A DNA stretch of 64,000 nucleotides from Cenococcum geophilum 1.58. Lineage: Eukaryota; Ascomycota; Dothideomycetes; Gloniales; Gloniaceae. The translations under genes and the position numbers were made by a program. Location: NCBI GenBank assembly GCA_001692895.1, contig KV748182.1, positions 1,244,341 to 1,308,340 of the forward strand. The letters are read 5' to 3'. The notes below the pieces were generated by a model. The model was given only the letters and a program-made list of their open reading frames with translations. It was not told the origin of the DNA and did not search any database. How positions within the stretch are numbered: the stretch's first letter is position 1; each line of letters begins with the position of its first letter. Of the stretch, positions 22,235-33,335 are shown piece after piece.

Positions 22235-25200
22235 TCAACCTCTCCTTGCGCCGCCGCCGCTTCCACCTCTGCTAACTATTTCTAGAATTAACTCTCTCGC
22301 CTCCTCAACGCCTTCCTTCGTTCCCGTAATCTCAATTGCCTCACCCTTTGCCTGGTCCCGTGGCACCTGCACCTTTGTGTCTGTCTTCTTCCGGATGTTG
22401 TTGATGGTGCTGCCGCCAGGTCCCACAACCAATCTGTACGCGCGCGGATCAGGCAGGATTAGGTAGCCCGTTACAGATGGCTTAGATGCAGCCTCGATAG
22501 CAGATTCGAGGGCCGCACGGGCGCGGGCAAGAGAGTCAGAGGACCCGCGCAGGATCCAGGGAATGGTTTCCGACGTATCAGCGGATGGGTCCACCGGATT
22601 GTTGTCCACGATTTCCCAAGAGTAGTTCTCCTCTGCTCCAGTGCTGGTATCATCATCGGTGATGAGAGGCAACGACGTTCCATTAGCGCTCTTTCGTGCT
22701 TTGCCTGCCTCTGTTGCAGCTTGCGCTGGACGTGCTGGCGGCTGCTGTCCTCCATGGTCGACGGTGACTTTATGTTCATTACGTAGACGTCGGAAGAATT
22801 GGCCGTTGTCTGCAATGATGTGATGAAGGTGTTTGGGAAGATGGACGGTTTCGCCTTCTTGGCCCTTAACAAGGGCGAGGATGTGATCCTTAGCCGTTTC
22901 CACGGCTGCCGGCTCACCCTTAATCTTAACCTGGTTCCGTGCAGCACCAGTTGTGCTTTGCTTTGGTACATCGAGTTGAATGTTGAACTGAGATTCAAGG
23001 TTTCGGCGAGTCTCCCCACCGCGGCCAATGAGTAGGCGATGTTTGTCAGGCGAGACATCAATGATTTCCATGATTTGGTTGTCAAGAGTTGAGGCCTGGG
23101 ATTGAATTGCCGCGGCGATATTCTCGACGACGGCTTTGGGGCCTTCAATACGAATGGCGGAATCGTCAGATTCGGGGCGTGGGAAGCGCACCATCCGGGC
23201 GAGATCGCGAGGGCTATGGGGGCCCCCAGCAGCGACGACGATGTTGCGGATGTTTGCGCCTACGTTCTGTGGTCAGTAGTAGGACAGCTGAGTACAAGGG
23301 CTGGAATAGCTACCGTTGCCGCCGATGAGGGCTCTATGGTGTTTCTTGTCCACCTCGATGGTCTTGGTCACAGTATCGTCAAAAATTTTTGCACGTTCTT
23401 GGAGTAGTTTCTTTGCATCTTCAACCTGCTTCTTAGTACCCTTAAGTTTGATCTCTGCGCGGCCAGATGGATCTACAGCGTCTCGCACACCAGGGACATC
23501 GATTTGAGCGCCTGTAGTAAGACGGAGATTTTCCATCTCTCTACCACCAGAGCCAATGAGCGATGGGACCTGGCTCTGAGCGACAGATACGGTGTCCGTG
23601 TAAGAGTTATCGACAGTCCATTGCAGCAAGTTCAACAGCTCTTCACGAGCTTCATCAGCGCCTCGCTTGGGGCCGCGAATGACAACCTCATCAGGAGCCT
23701 GGGTACGGTAGTTCTTTTGAGATCCCGCACCCTCGGTTGTGGCATCTTCATCGTTCGCAGAGGCAGAGCGAGGGAAATTGACGCGAACACTGTATCGTTC
23801 TTGCAAGCGGTTGACTTGGTTTCCCTTCGCACCGATAAGGTCACGGTGATATTGTGGTTTGATTTTTAAGACGTGAGTCGCCTCATCCTCCAGTCTCTTT
23901 GCCATAGCAATGATGTGGGCCTTGGCGGCATTAGCTTTTGCCTCAGGGCCCTTGAGCTCAACCTTGCCATCGTAGACTTGAATGTCTACGTCAAATTCTT
24001 CGCGGAGTTTCCTGATATTCTCACCGCGCTTACCAATGAGAATGTTGGCGTACTTTTGAGGGAAGTCGAGGGTAGTAGTGTAACCACGCTCAAGCTCATC
24101 CTTCTCTTCCTGTTCAACAAAGGTGAGGACCTTCGCAACAAGGTCGTCGATAGCGTTTGCCGGGCCTCTCATTGCAATACCGTTGTTCGACCATCTCCGG
24201 GCTTCTTGTGGTCTTCGTTCGCCAAATAATACTTGCACGGGAATTTCATCGCGAGGGAGACCCTGCTGTAGTCGATCGACATGGCGACGTATTTTATCGT
24301 GGAATTTTGGAGGTGCTTCAACATCTCGGAATACAATCTCTTGCTGACCACTGGTAAGGTCCTTAATAAATTGCTGAGCTTCCTTCAGAGCGCGTTGGTA
24401 GTTCTGGACATCAGCAGTAGATGGAGCACCTCGAGGAATTACATAATCGGTAGGGGCAATTGGTCCCTCGTAAACTAGAAGTATTTCAGGAGATTCATCG
24501 TTTTCATCTGGGAAGACTAGTTGGACGCCCATGTCATCCCGAATATGTTGTGCATTTCGATCCTGAATGAACTGGTGATAGAACGGGTTGACAGCCATGT
24601 TGACAAGCCTCGACGGAGGATGCCCACTAATAACATTCATAATGTCGGTACGGGCCTTCATAGTGTTCTTTCCATTCCGCGCATAAATTTCCCACGCAGT
24701 CGGGCCATCCATTAGCGTTGGTAAGACAATGCTAGCTTCATGCTGACTTTCCAGCTCTTCAATTACTTGACGATACCTTAGATATCTCGAGAGATTCCGG
24801 GCATGGGCCTGTGCACCCCCGTGCTGCCGTGCAACATCAACGGTAGCCATTTGCATACTAGACGCTAAGTCCATGACCCTGTCAATACCGTTTTGAATCT
24901 TGTCCGAAGGACCGACAATATAAATGGTTTCGCTTTCATCGTTGTTAGGAGGCATGATGACTGAGCAGCCGGTTTCTTCTAAAAAGTCGTGTAGCGATCC
25001 ACCCCGTTCGCCAACGATAAATTGATGGCGACCACGCTCAATAGGCTCTTGATGGATGGTTAATTGGCGACGAAGCTGTTCGACTTGGCGCTCGAGTTCG
25101 GCTTGTGCTTCACGTGCAGCATTTCGTTCTCCTGCTATCTGGATTGGGAAGCTTGCCTGTGGCACGAATGGTATCGGCTGGCCTCGGGAGGCCTGTGGCG

Positions 25201-26414
25201 GTGCTTGTGTACTCCAAGTATAGTATTGCGGTATCTGTACCCTGACATCGCGACCTTCCTCAAGTGAATTGATTTGGGAATTGTGGGGACCAGCAAGGAA
25301 GGGGTAGAATTCGGCGGGTATGTCTTTCAGTCGTAGGTTAACGGTGGAGGTACGTTCGTTGACGATACTCTCAATTTCCTGGCGGGCCATTTCAGCCGTG
25401 ACCGCATTGCCCTCTATCAATACGTCGATAGTCGCACCATCGTCATCGTCAACGGGAGTTGCGGAATCCTCCTGTTTCGGAACTTGTATACGCGCGCCGG
25501 TCCGCTTGCTAATTTCCTGAATCTTTGACCCTTGGCGACCGATGATGTGCGCTCGAACGGAGGCAGGAACCGGAACCTTGACAGATTGCTACATAACATT
25601 AGCAACTCAACTAAGCCGGCGGTAGGGTGCAGATTACCTTGGAGCCCAATTCATTTGCCACCTCTTTGAGTGCTTGACGGACGGCATCTACAGGGCCATG
25701 GCCTTCGAATATAATATTGCCCCCAGGACCAGACTTATATTCAACATTTGCCTTGGAACGTCTATTAATATCGCGGAGAACATCTCCTACAGGCTTTTTC
25801 AACTGATTCCGTGGCAATAATTGGGATGGGGCGAATTGAATACGCTCGGTATACTTCCCGGGGAGTGACAAGGTTTGAAGGTTTGGACCACGCTGGCCAG
25901 CTGTGGGTGGTGCATACGAGCTTGGAGTGACCATTCCTGAGGCTAGCGTCGAGGCTCGGGAAGATGCATTGTTAGATGCAAGACCGTTTGCAGCTCCGTT
26001 AACCCCATTAGTTGTGACAGATGCAGGCTTCCTTCCCCACGCAGGAGGGACGGAGGCGGGAGCGCGCGGCTTCGGTCCAGATCCCAACGCAGGAAACAAT
26101 TCCTCCGACTGAGTATTCAATGGGGCATTCACATTGGATTTCTTGACTGGTATAGCTTCTGGATCCTGAGCCTTTTGCTTCCTAGCAGCCTTCTCACCCA
26201 TTGGTGTTGGCGGAATAGAGGAAGCGGCGGAGTCAGGTACTAAGGGTTGTATGGTCGCTGAAGGCGGTGGGTGAGCAATATCTTCTTCATCCACAACATC
26301 CTCTACGGAGGGACGATGCGCTTCGTCCGCCGCGTGCTTCTCCATCAACTTTTGTGCGGGTGTTAAGCCTTCAGAGGCAGAGGCACTGCCATTGGCAATG
26401 ATTTCAGATGTCAT
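22235..26414 (-). CDS. Multi-KH-domain RNA-binding protein, Scp160/vigilin orthologue
   Basis: Predicted 1358-aa protein in three exons: 26414-25638, 25588-23314 and 23259-22235. Introns are 49 and 54 bp, and the joined frame is exact. A disordered N-terminus of about 190 residues precedes a tandem series of KH domains. Canonical GxxG loops, in order, are IIGRQGSKI, FIVGERGGSL, ILIGKRGENI, LIGAKGNQV, LIGSGGREM, ALIGGNGANI (spanning intron 2), LLIGRGGETR and LVVGPGGSTI. Further domains lack the loop (for example PFLAGPHNSQI and HHIIADNGQF), which is usual for vigilin. Length is close to yeast Scp160 (1222 aa) with a longer N-terminus. The family binds mRNA and polysomes at the ER and affects translation, ploidy and silencing. 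The start is the ATG of MTSEII, since the frame upstream has no ATG. It is intact and single-copy, a core gene here at the edge of repeat territory. Confidence 0.95.
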
Positions 26415-26934
26415 TTTAGGTTTATGGTAGACGTAGTCCGAATGAGAGGTTTTCAAATGTTAAAAGGATACAGGTAGGTCGGCAGCCAGGGGATGGGCTA
26501 TGGATGATACAAGGATAGGTATATAGTCGAACTGCTCCCAAAGAGAGATTAGAGGGTCAAGAATACACAGGATGCTAGCAGGGGAATTCAGGTTTTTACC
26601 AACTAAATAGTGCCGAATGCCAGAGCGTCAGAGCCAGGGAAAAGAAAAGGTCGGTGAATTCAATATTTGGTTGGCCCTAACTAGGCCATAGCTGCAAAGG
26701 ATGAACCGACAAATATATTAGGTGCAGAGAAAGACAATGCTCTGCAATGATGCGGTCAGGATAGTGACCTTTAAGGGTAAGCTTGGGAGGACAGGGTTTG
26801 ACGTGAGTGGGATTTCGTCGCAGAAAGTTCCAAGTGGCTTCCACACGAGCGTAAAGTTTCCTGTCAAGTCTCCCGGATTTGGATTACATAATCACTCTCC
26901 GCGTTTTTGTACTTAGTAAGCGACTCAGACGGCA
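26415..26934. other. Upstream region of the KH-protein gene
   Basis: The promoter and leader of the minus-strand KH gene, about 520 bp, up to the target duplication of element B. No other gene is seen. Confidence 0.45.
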
Positions 26935-26955
26935 AAGGCAGACTTACCTCAGAAG

Positions 26956-27045
26956 CTCAGACCAAGAAAACGATTGCGCGGATATAGGAATATCCGCACC
27001 GTCCGCTAAGCTGATTTAGGACGGCAATCGTTTTCTTGGTCTGAG
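26956..27045. repeat. Branched palindrome, left end of element B
   Basis: A perfect 21-bp outer stem (starting CTCAGACCAAGAAAACG) encloses two inner hairpins: GCGGATATAGGAATATCCGC (8-bp stem, 4-nt loop) and CCGTCC..GGACGG (6-bp stem, loop of about 14 nt). Folded, this is a three-way junction. Confidence 0.85.
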
Positions 27046-27334
27046 AGACTTGGCGAGATTTGTAGGAAAACCTAAACACAGTTTATATGAGAAGACCTCA
27101 TCAACTTTAACGAAATTGATCTACCCTCCCATAATACCTATTAACATTAAAAGTACACCAAATTATAGAGAAAAGCCTACTCTATAAGTTATGAGATCTT
27201 CAGCTCCTTATACGCGCGCGACGTTGAGAGGAATTCGTCGCTGTAGAGGCCCTAATTCTACCTCTGTACCGCTGAGCCGCTCAGTAAACACCAACGCTGA
27301 ACGCTTACGCCCACGCCGCCAGCCCTCTACGTAG

Positions 27335-27955
27335 AGCTGTGGAGCTTTGCGAGAGCTCTGCGGAGCGAAACTCAGGGGGAGACCTGCACGGAGCTCTGCA
27401 CGGAGCTTCTACCAAAGCTCTGCAAAAGCTCTGCAACGAAGCTCCCGCACGAAGCTCTGCGCGAAGCTCCGCACGAAGCTCTGCTCGAAGCTCCGCACGA
27501 AGCTCTGCTGGAAGCTTCGCACGAAGCTCTACTCGAAGCTCCGCACGAAGCTCTGCTCGAAGCTCCGCACGAAGCTCTGCTGGAAGCTTCGCACGAAGCT
27601 CTACTCGAAGCTCGCACGAAGCTCTGCTCGAAGCTCCGCACGCACGAAGCTCCGCTCGAAGCTCCGCACGAAGCTCTGCTCGAAGCTCCGCACGAAGCTC
27701 TGGCTCGAAGCTCCGCACGAAGCTCTGCTCGAAGCTCCGCACGAAGCTCTTGCTCGAAGCTCTCGCGCACGAAAGCTCTGTGCTCGAAGCTCCCGCTCGA
27801 AGCTCTACTTAAAGCTCCGCACGAAGCTCTGCTCGAAGCTCCGCTCGAAAGCTCTGCTTAAAGCTCTACAAAAGCTCTGCACGAAGCTCCGTACGAAGCT
27901 CTGTAAAAGCTCTGCTCGAGGCTCTGCTCGAGGCTCTGCTCGAAGCCCTATATAG
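27335..27955. repeat. Tandem array of 12-bp GAAGCTCTGCTC/GAAGCTCCGCAC units
   Basis: About 50 units, alternating two variants, with a 72-bp higher-order period visible at 27,480-27,625 (the GCTGGAAGCTTCGCAC variant recurs 72 bases apart). Because 12 is a multiple of three and the unit lacks stops in several frames, spurious Arg-Ser-Ser-Ala and Arg-Ala-Glu-Leu repeat proteins appear on both strands. Confidence 0.9.
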
Positions 27956-28124
27956 AGGAGCTCCAAAGCTCTACTAAACACGCAGCACTAATAATATACT
28001 AGGAAGGTTCTACAATCGCCCGTACGAACGCCCGTACGAACACCCATACAATCAATTGTGATCAATTGCCCATACAATCGTCTCTACAAATGTCTCTGCA
28101 ACTGATCGCCCGTACGAACGTCTG

Positions 28125-28330
28125 CACGCCTGCACGTGGCTCTGCACGAAGCTCTGCATTAAGCTCTACACGAGGCTCTGCACGAAGCTTTGCACGAAGC
28201 TCTGCACGAAGCTTTGCACGAAGCTCTGCACGAAGCTCTGCACGAAGCTCTGCACGAAGCTCTGCACGAAGCTCTGCACGAAGCTCTGCACAAAGCTCTA
28301 CTAGGGCCCTGCACGAGGCTCTGCCCAAAG
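28125..28330. repeat. Second 12-bp array, GAAGCTCTGCAC
   Basis: About 16 more homogeneous units of the same core as the array at 27335. It is separated from that array by about 170 bp containing CCCGTACGAACG repeats and the GCCCATACAATCGTCT block shared with element A. Confidence 0.88.
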
Positions 28331-28614
28331 CTTACCCCCTAGTAGTAGCAGAGGCACTCTAGGCCAAGGGAGGATATTTTCAAGGAAGGACCCAACTATA
28401 GCACCTACTAGGTGTTGCAATAGCTTTATATAGTAGATATCTACATATCTGTATAGTTTTATCTATATTAGCAGACTATTTAATAAGATATAATATATGG
28501 TCATAATTTTAACAACGCGTTCTTTAACTTTGACGAAATTAATGTCAGGACTAAGCAATAGCCGTATTATAAAATTTATACCATTTAGAAGCCCTAAGTC
28601 TTAAAAATATTATA

Positions 28615-28961
28615 CAGTCAAAACTCTTTATAACGATGCGGGTCGTACGGCCGACCGTATCGTAATACCAATGGTATTGTTATACATGGAGTCACGTGTT
28701 GGGTTAATAAGCAGGAAAAAGGAGGCTAAAGCGTGGCTAAGCATCCCAAAAGGGTATAGGGCATTTATTTCACAGGCTAAGTATAACCCCTCCCATACAA
28801 AATCTCTACTGGTTATAACGATTTTGGTAGGGAAAACTTAACGATATTGTGAATAGTCAGTATATCGTAATATTACACCAAAAAAATTTGGATTAAGGGG
28901 TGTAGATCGTAATATGGAGTATATCGTTGTAATCAGATATCGTACTAAAGAGTTTCGACTG
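28615..28961. mobile_element. Pogo/Fot1-type MITE nested in element B
   Basis: A 347-bp element between TA dinucleotides (28613-28614 and 28962-28963). Termini are inverted: CAGTCAAAACTCTTTATAAC at the left and CAGTCGAAACTCTTTAGTAC as the right-end complement. The CAGT start and TA target are usual for pogo/Fot1 relatives. The interior has repeated TATCGTAAT-like motifs and no gene. Confidence 0.82.
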
Positions 28962-29069
28962 TATTAACTTTTAGTAATAATAATGCGTTATATAAATAAA
29001 TAAATTAGATATCCGTAATCTCCGCTTGGCGGTTTTTGGTTATAATTTTAACAAATCTCGCCAAAGCCT

Positions 29070-29140
29070 CTCAGACGTGATTTTGCAATTCGGAAGACGG
29101 CGTAGGTTATTCCGACGCTAGCTAAAAAATCACGTCTGAG
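29070..29140. repeat. Branched palindrome, right end of element B
   Basis: A perfect 15-bp outer stem (CTCAGACGTGATTTT with its complement) around an inner hairpin with CGGAA/TTCCG. Its arm sequence differs from the other three palindromes although the CTCAGAC boundary is the same. Confidence 0.8.
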
Positions 29141-29341
29141 CTCGCTGAGGTAAAAGGCAGACTGAAGGAGCACTCACTAATACTAAAGTGTCACTACTCT
29201 CCACCAAAAAAAACGCCACTTTCTTTTAACCATCTACTAACCTTAAGTTTACCCTGCCGTCTAAGGGCCTTTAGCGTTAGGCGCTCTAAAAGGATTTCTC
29301 TATGTAAATGCAAAGCTTGCGGAAACTGCTTATATTATATA

Positions 29342-31458
29342 CCGTATTTCCTCGGCTAACGCACGGTCTCACCTGACGCACACTTGAACCGAATTTCATC
29401 AATCTTTAACAATTAATAACTCCACCAATATGGACCCCCTCGAGGCCGCCCTGGAGTCGTTGAAGTCGCTAAAGCCTGGAGAATCTCCTAATTATACTCG
29501 GGTTGCCCAAAAGTATGGTTGTGAGCGATCTACGCTGTCGCGACGGCACCGCGGTGTTTAGGGCACCCATGCTACGAAAACCGAAAATGAGCGACTACTT
29601 ACCTCAATACAAGAGAAGGAGTTAATAATATATATTAATGGGCTTACTGCAAAAGGCCTACCGCCAACGAAGCAAATGGTACGCAATTTCGCGTCAGAAA
29701 TAGCTGGGAAAGAAGCAGGCAAATCATGGGTTGATCGGTTTATTAAGAGGCACGGCGTCGACTTTATATCTCGATGGACATCTGGTATGGATACCAGCCG
29801 CAAAAATGCAGACTCTGCCTTCAAGTACACACTATATTTTGAGCTCCTACGCAGCAAAATTGAGCAGTACGACGTTGAGCCACGGAATATGTACAATATG
29901 GATGAGAAAGGCTTCTTGATCGGTATACTGTCAAAAATAAAGAGGATCTTCTCCCGGCATCAATATGAAGAAGGAGGCATTAAACAAATGATCCAGGACG
30001 GCAATCGCGAGTGGATAACTACAATTGCCTGCATTTGCGCCGACGGCAGTTCTCTTACTCCTACACTAATTTATCAGGCTGTTTCCGGTAATATACAAGA
30101 CTTATGGTTACAGGACTTCAATCCTAATAAACATAAGGCCTTTTTTACCTTATCTCCTAGTGGGTGGACGAATAATAAGCTTGGTATAGTATGGCTTGAG
30201 CAGGTATTTAATCGAGAAACAAAGTTAAAAGCACTACGACGATCCTATCGACTATTAATCCTTAATGGGCATGGATCGCACGTTACCATGGAGTTCATTA
30301 AGTACTGCGACGACCATAAGATACTATTGGCTATATATCCACCTCATTTAACCCATACTTTACAGCCTCTGGATATCTACATGTTTAAACCTCTCTTAAC
30401 AGCTTACTCAGCTGAATTGGCCGACTTTATATATAGATGCCAAGGTCTATCGTCAATTACAAAAAGAGACTTCTACCGCATGTTTAATAAGGCCTGGCTG
30501 GCCTTATTTACGGAGAAAACTATACTCAAGAGCTTCAAGACGTGTGGATTATCACCTTTTAATCCAGAGGCAGTCCTCAAACGATTTAAGGTTAAAGATA
30601 TTGAACGGCCATCCTCAAGTGATAGTACTACTTTGGTACTTAGTGCTTCAGACTGGAGAAAGATTAAGAGGCTTCTGCGTAAGGTAGTAGAAGATATATA
30701 TTAAAAGGACGCTCGATTACTCAGTTAAACAATCCACACAATCTCAGTGCGTAACAATCTCCTTCAACACGAAAATGAGAACCTAAGGGAGTCCCTACTA
30801 AATAAGAAGAAGCGCCGGAAGCGTGGCAAAGCTCTCCCACTCAAAGCACCTCCTCAGTATAACGGTGGTGCTGTCTTCTGGTCGCCATCTAAAGTACAGG
30901 AGGCCCGAGCGCGCCAAGCGCAAAAAGAGGCCGACGAGAAGGCTAAGCAACTCCAAAAAGATGAGGCAACTAAGCTTAAGGAGGCTAAGAAGCAGGAGAA
31001 AGCTCGCATGTTAGAGGAGAGGAAGTGTATGAGGCAGGTTGCAAAGGAAATTCGACTCCAGGAGCAACGCATAAAAGCAGCTGAACAAGAGGAGGCAAAA
31101 TATACCCGGCAAGCAGCTACGCAACTCAAAAAGGACCTCCAATTGGCCAAGAAAGGCAAGCAGAAAGCTCCTATATCAATTACCAGTGATGAGTATGACG
31201 AGGGTGATACTGATGAGGACGAATCGGTTGTGGAGGTCGCTGCTCCTACGCCTGCTCGAAGTCGACGCAGCAGAGCAATTAACCTCCCTAAGAGGTTTCG
31301 CATGTAATTAATCGATAGCTCTGCTTAAGCTGATAGTTGCACCACAAAATTGTGTATATATACGATTTATATAGAGCTCTACAGCTTCAAAAGTAGTAGG
31401 TCTTGACATCCGAAAATCGTGCGCCAGGTGAGACCGTGCGTTAGCCGAGGAAATACGG
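29342..31458 (+). mobile_element. Pogo/Fot1-like DNA transposon, complete ends
   Basis: A 2117-bp element with TA target duplication (29340-29341, 31459-31460). Terminal inverted repeats of about 40 bp begin CCGTATTTCCTCGGCTAACG and include GGTCTCACCTG in both arms with only one or two differences. It contains a single transposase gene (29430-31307) in one continuous phase but with internal stops. Excellent end conservation suggests a fairly recent arrival followed by RIP. Confidence 0.92.
29430..31307 (+). pseudogene. DDE_1 (pogo/Fot1) transposase, RIP-inactivated
   Basis: One phase, 626 codons including the terminal stop, with three internal stops: TAG at 29559, and TAA at 30702 and near 30744-30746. 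Each stands where a Gln codon is expected (CAG/CAA), the classic CpA-to-TpA RIP outcome. Domains in order: psq/CENP-B-type helix-turn-helix (YTRVAQKYGCERSTLSRRHR, about residues 22-41), a second HTH (IAGKEAGKSWVDRFIKRH), then the DDE core. The first Asp is in NMDEKGF. The second acidic position is Asn in LILNGHGSHVT (codon 30264-30266; family consensus D-G-H-x-S-H), also a G-to-A RIP-type change. The third Asp is in TLQPLDIYMF. The basic, Lys/Arg/Glu-rich coiled C-terminus (LRESLLNKKKRRKRGKAL onward) is the usual fungal pogo tail, not a separate gene. This copy cannot be active. Confidence 0.9.
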
Positions 31459-31460
31459 TA

Positions 31461-33335
31461 AACCGTCTAGCTATCCCTAATTATAATAAACTTAAGCTTA
31501 AGCTCCTTAAATACGTATATAACTTACTAGTAGCCAGCTACCTAAGCCAAAGAAAGACCCTAGAGCTACTCTAACGGGAGTACTATTAGCTAAACATATA
31601 TAACACGACATGAAGGTACGTCTTTAACTATTATATCTACTATTCCTTCTTTAAAACCTCGTGACGACTTAAACGGAAACTCTACGGAACCCCTATAAAA
31701 AGCCGTCGCTTTAAGGTAGAAAGGTCCCTCTAATAGTAAGAGATTATAATAATATAAACCTTTAGATAAGACGGCTAAATAAGCCTTAATATCTAGATAT
31801 ACTAGAAGCTTAGACTTTTATATACTTATAGTTACTAGCAACGCTAAGGAAAATATAAATACTCTCTATAACGGCTATAGCGCTGCAAAAAATAATAACT
31901 AAAACCCCTAGCCCTATTTAGGCTAATTAGAAGATTAAGAGCTAAAGGTAATATTAAGATTTTCCCTTAAGTGTAACAAAGCCTTGTAGGAAATGCTACG
32001 GTAGACTTGTTAATGGGCTGGGTATATAGGTATAGAATAGTTAACAACATAAATATAACTGGTGGAGTAGTTGCCTAACAGATTAACTCTAATTATATTC
32101 TATTTTTTTCTGAATAATTACCTTCTCCTACTTATATCGTCGTCGACCTTGCTAACCGTCAACTTTTATGTCGCCACTGACTTCCTTTCCTATAACTTTA
32201 CCTTTGCTATCTGATTGGGTTTGGACCTTTGAGGTAGACTTTACTAGAGCCTACCGGTGTCACTGCGGTACCTATTAGCTGCTATACTACGATATCTTCG
32301 GCGATTTGTGATGTTTTGGGACGAAGGATGGTACTTCTAATCTGGCGATTGCTTGTCCCGGTTAGAGCGGCGGACTACGGTATAGCTTATGTGATAGTAT
32401 TAGCAAAATCTATCTCGACGACTTTGTTATCCTTCGTCCTATTATAAGCGAACTTGCTTTGTATAACCGAACCCATTACAAGGCATAATGGGGCTTATTT
32501 CTGCGAGCGATATCGAGTTGTGGAAGTTTAAAGATAATTATAATGAAGACGGGAGGAGTTATAGAGAGGCAAGTCCTATAATAATGCGTGCTTCCAAAGG
32601 ATCAGTTGCGGGTTCCTTATTTAAATAGATATTGTATAAGAGCCTCCTCGCTGCCAAAGAATCGTTTGTAATGATGTGTATCATTCTATTTATTTGTTAG
32701 TCCTATAAGTTGTCTGGTAAAGTTAAAGACGAATTTGAAAATAAAAATGTGTTTACTATATGAAGACATTCCAGTGTATCTAAGAACTCGTTCTAAGCAA
32801 GAAACACCACGCTCGATTCCTGTATAGATTCAACTTAAGCACCAGGCTTGAGTAGGTGGCAGCACCTTAATATGATTAAGTATATCATCTCGTTCTGCTT
32901 GTAGGTCGACAGACTATAAGGGATTGAACGCGGAAGTCAGGTTTAAATGTAGTTCGAAGTTGGTCGAATTTTTTCCATAGCCCAGAGATACTGTATAGAA
33001 ATATTTGACAGATTAAATATCTAATGTTCCAATATATGCAACCTCTTAGCCCAAGATAATGACTGAAATCGTATGCTATGTAATCTATGGCGCGGAATGA
33101 GATTTCTACATATTAAATGGCCCAAGTCTATTACTTCCGAAAATCAACTGGAGCGCTGGGATCTCAAAGATCAGACCGTGCGCCTGGAGCTACAACTGTA
33201 AAAACTTCGCCTTGCTAAGCCGGATTATCATAAATGAATCAACGTAGTTCGACTTTATAATTGACTTTTACACGAACGCAAAAATTAGTTGGGTACGCCT
33301 TTCGCTAGCTGTCTCCTATGGTATAACAAAATCAA
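31461..33335. other. AT-rich gap, degenerate repeat then unique sequence
   Basis: 31,460-31,990 is strongly TA-rich with few CA/TG dinucleotides, as in RIP-degraded transposon DNA, but I could not assign a family. 32,000-33,335 is less extreme and has no convincing frame. It forms the left border of the large-gene island. Confidence 0.4.

Larger units (their letters stand above)
26944..29153. mobile_element. Non-autonomous MULE-like element B with hairpin ends
   Basis: A 2210-bp element flanked by the 9-bp direct repeat AAGGCAGAC (26935-26943 and 29154-29162). The terminal inverted repeats have three layers. The outer layer is TTACCTCAG(CG)AGCTCAGAC. Next comes a branched palindrome (26956-27045 left, 29070-29140 right). 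The inner layer is GAGACTTGGCGAGATTTGTA at the left, mirrored by ACAAATCTCGCCAAAGCCTC at the right. The interior has two arrays of 12-bp units around GAAGCTCTGCAC and a CCCGTACGAACG spacer region; a pogo-type MITE has inserted at 28615. No transposase is present. It belongs to the same family as element A. Long open frames in the arrays are by-products of a 12-bp period and are not genes. Confidence 0.82.

Noticed and set aside
27305-27955. Four overlapping frames of 130-200 codons on both strands
   Set aside because: They are translations of a 12-bp tandem array (Arg-Ser-Ser-Ala and Arg-Ala-Glu-Leu patterns); no start context or independent support.
28062-28362. Two repetitive frames of about 90 codons
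   Set aside because: Same 12-bp array effect within the MULE-like element.
30747-31307. Separate gene for a Lys/Glu-rich 186-aa protein
   Set aside because: It lies in phase with the pogo transposase, lacks an ATG at its start, and is the family's usual C-terminal tail.
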